A stretch of DNA of 64,000 nt. Origin: Microbacterium helvum (GTDB lineage Bacteria; Actinomycetota; Actinomycetes; Actinomycetales; Microbacteriaceae). The notes beneath the pieces were generated by a model. The model saw only the letters and a list, made by a program, of their open reading frames with translations, was not told where the DNA came from and did not search any database. Where the stretch lies: contig NZ_JACXZS010000006.1 in NCBI RefSeq assembly GCF_014779795.1, positions 229,690 to 293,689 of the forward strand, given 5' to 3'. This document shows, in pieces, positions 63,946-64,000 of the stretch; the stretch's first letter is position 1, and each line of letters starts with the position of its first letter. Both the position numbers and the translations under genes were made by a program.

Positions 63946-64000
63946 CCTGGTGAGCGTAGTCGATCCCTCCCGGCATAGGGAAACGCTCTGTCGCCCCGGT

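Overview
The window comes from a high-GC actinobacterium. GGATGCC/GGCATCC heptamers are frequent, several promoters look leaderless, IclR/MarR/GntR regulators are abundant, and LPXTG and lipoprotein signals fit a Gram-positive. Gene content and style point to Microbacteriaceae (Microbacterium-like); this is inference, since no rRNA is present. No prophage, transposase, CRISPR, tRNA or rRNA gene was seen.

The left part (1-15 kb) is mixed: the C-terminus of a sortase-anchored Ig-like surface protein, a lipoprotein, an enolase-superfamily racemase/OSB synthase with a GNAT acyltransferase and a cyclase-family hydrolase, an MFS and a POT transporter, an AbrB/PIN toxin-antitoxin pair, two membrane proteins, a large ATPase-LuxR regulator, a secreted PxKF protein and a stand-alone purU.

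From 15 to 29 kb lies a beta-ketoadipate region: pcaIJF, an IclR regulator (pcaR-like), pcaHGBDC, two further IclR genes and pobA, which take 4-hydroxybenzoate and protocatechuate to succinyl-CoA and acetyl-CoA. A vapBC module sits between pcaF and the pcaR-like gene, and a phd/PIN pair follows it. A secreted esterase with a MarR gene lies inside this region.

From 29 to 37 kb there is a phenylpropanoid (p-coumarate/ferulate) side-chain cluster resembling the phd/cou loci of Corynebacterium and Rhodococcus: an MFS transporter, a MarR repressor, SDR, amidohydrolase, acyl-CoA dehydrogenase, MaoC hydratase, CoA ligase and a DUF3237 protein. It would deliver 4-hydroxybenzoate or vanillate to the neighbouring pathways. 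At about 37.75 kb two divergent genes have both lost their 5' halves, which looks like a deletion scar. A NitT/TauT-type ABC transporter with a PaaX regulator follows.

From 43 to 64 kb lies the most distinctive part, a set for methoxylated aromatics (vanillate, syringate, 3-O-methylgallate, gallate). It has metF-purU-ligM, a GntR/FCD regulator, a Liv-type ABC transporter, a desA-like O-demethylase, an IclR regulator, a 6PGDH-like oxidoreductase, a second ligM-like demethylase, galB-galC-galD, a type I (VOC) extradiol dioxygenase and a short MetE-like methyltransferase. The inferred flow is: import; tetrahydrofolate-dependent O-demethylation; disposal of the methyl group through MetF and PurU (or MetE); ring cleavage by the VOC enzyme, since no LigB-type gallate dioxygenase is present; then GalD, GalB and GalC to pyruvate and oxaloacetate. 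Three copies of ATTGTCNACRAT, upstream of the GntR gene, between liv and desA, and between ligM and galB, suggest one GntR regulon covering this set.
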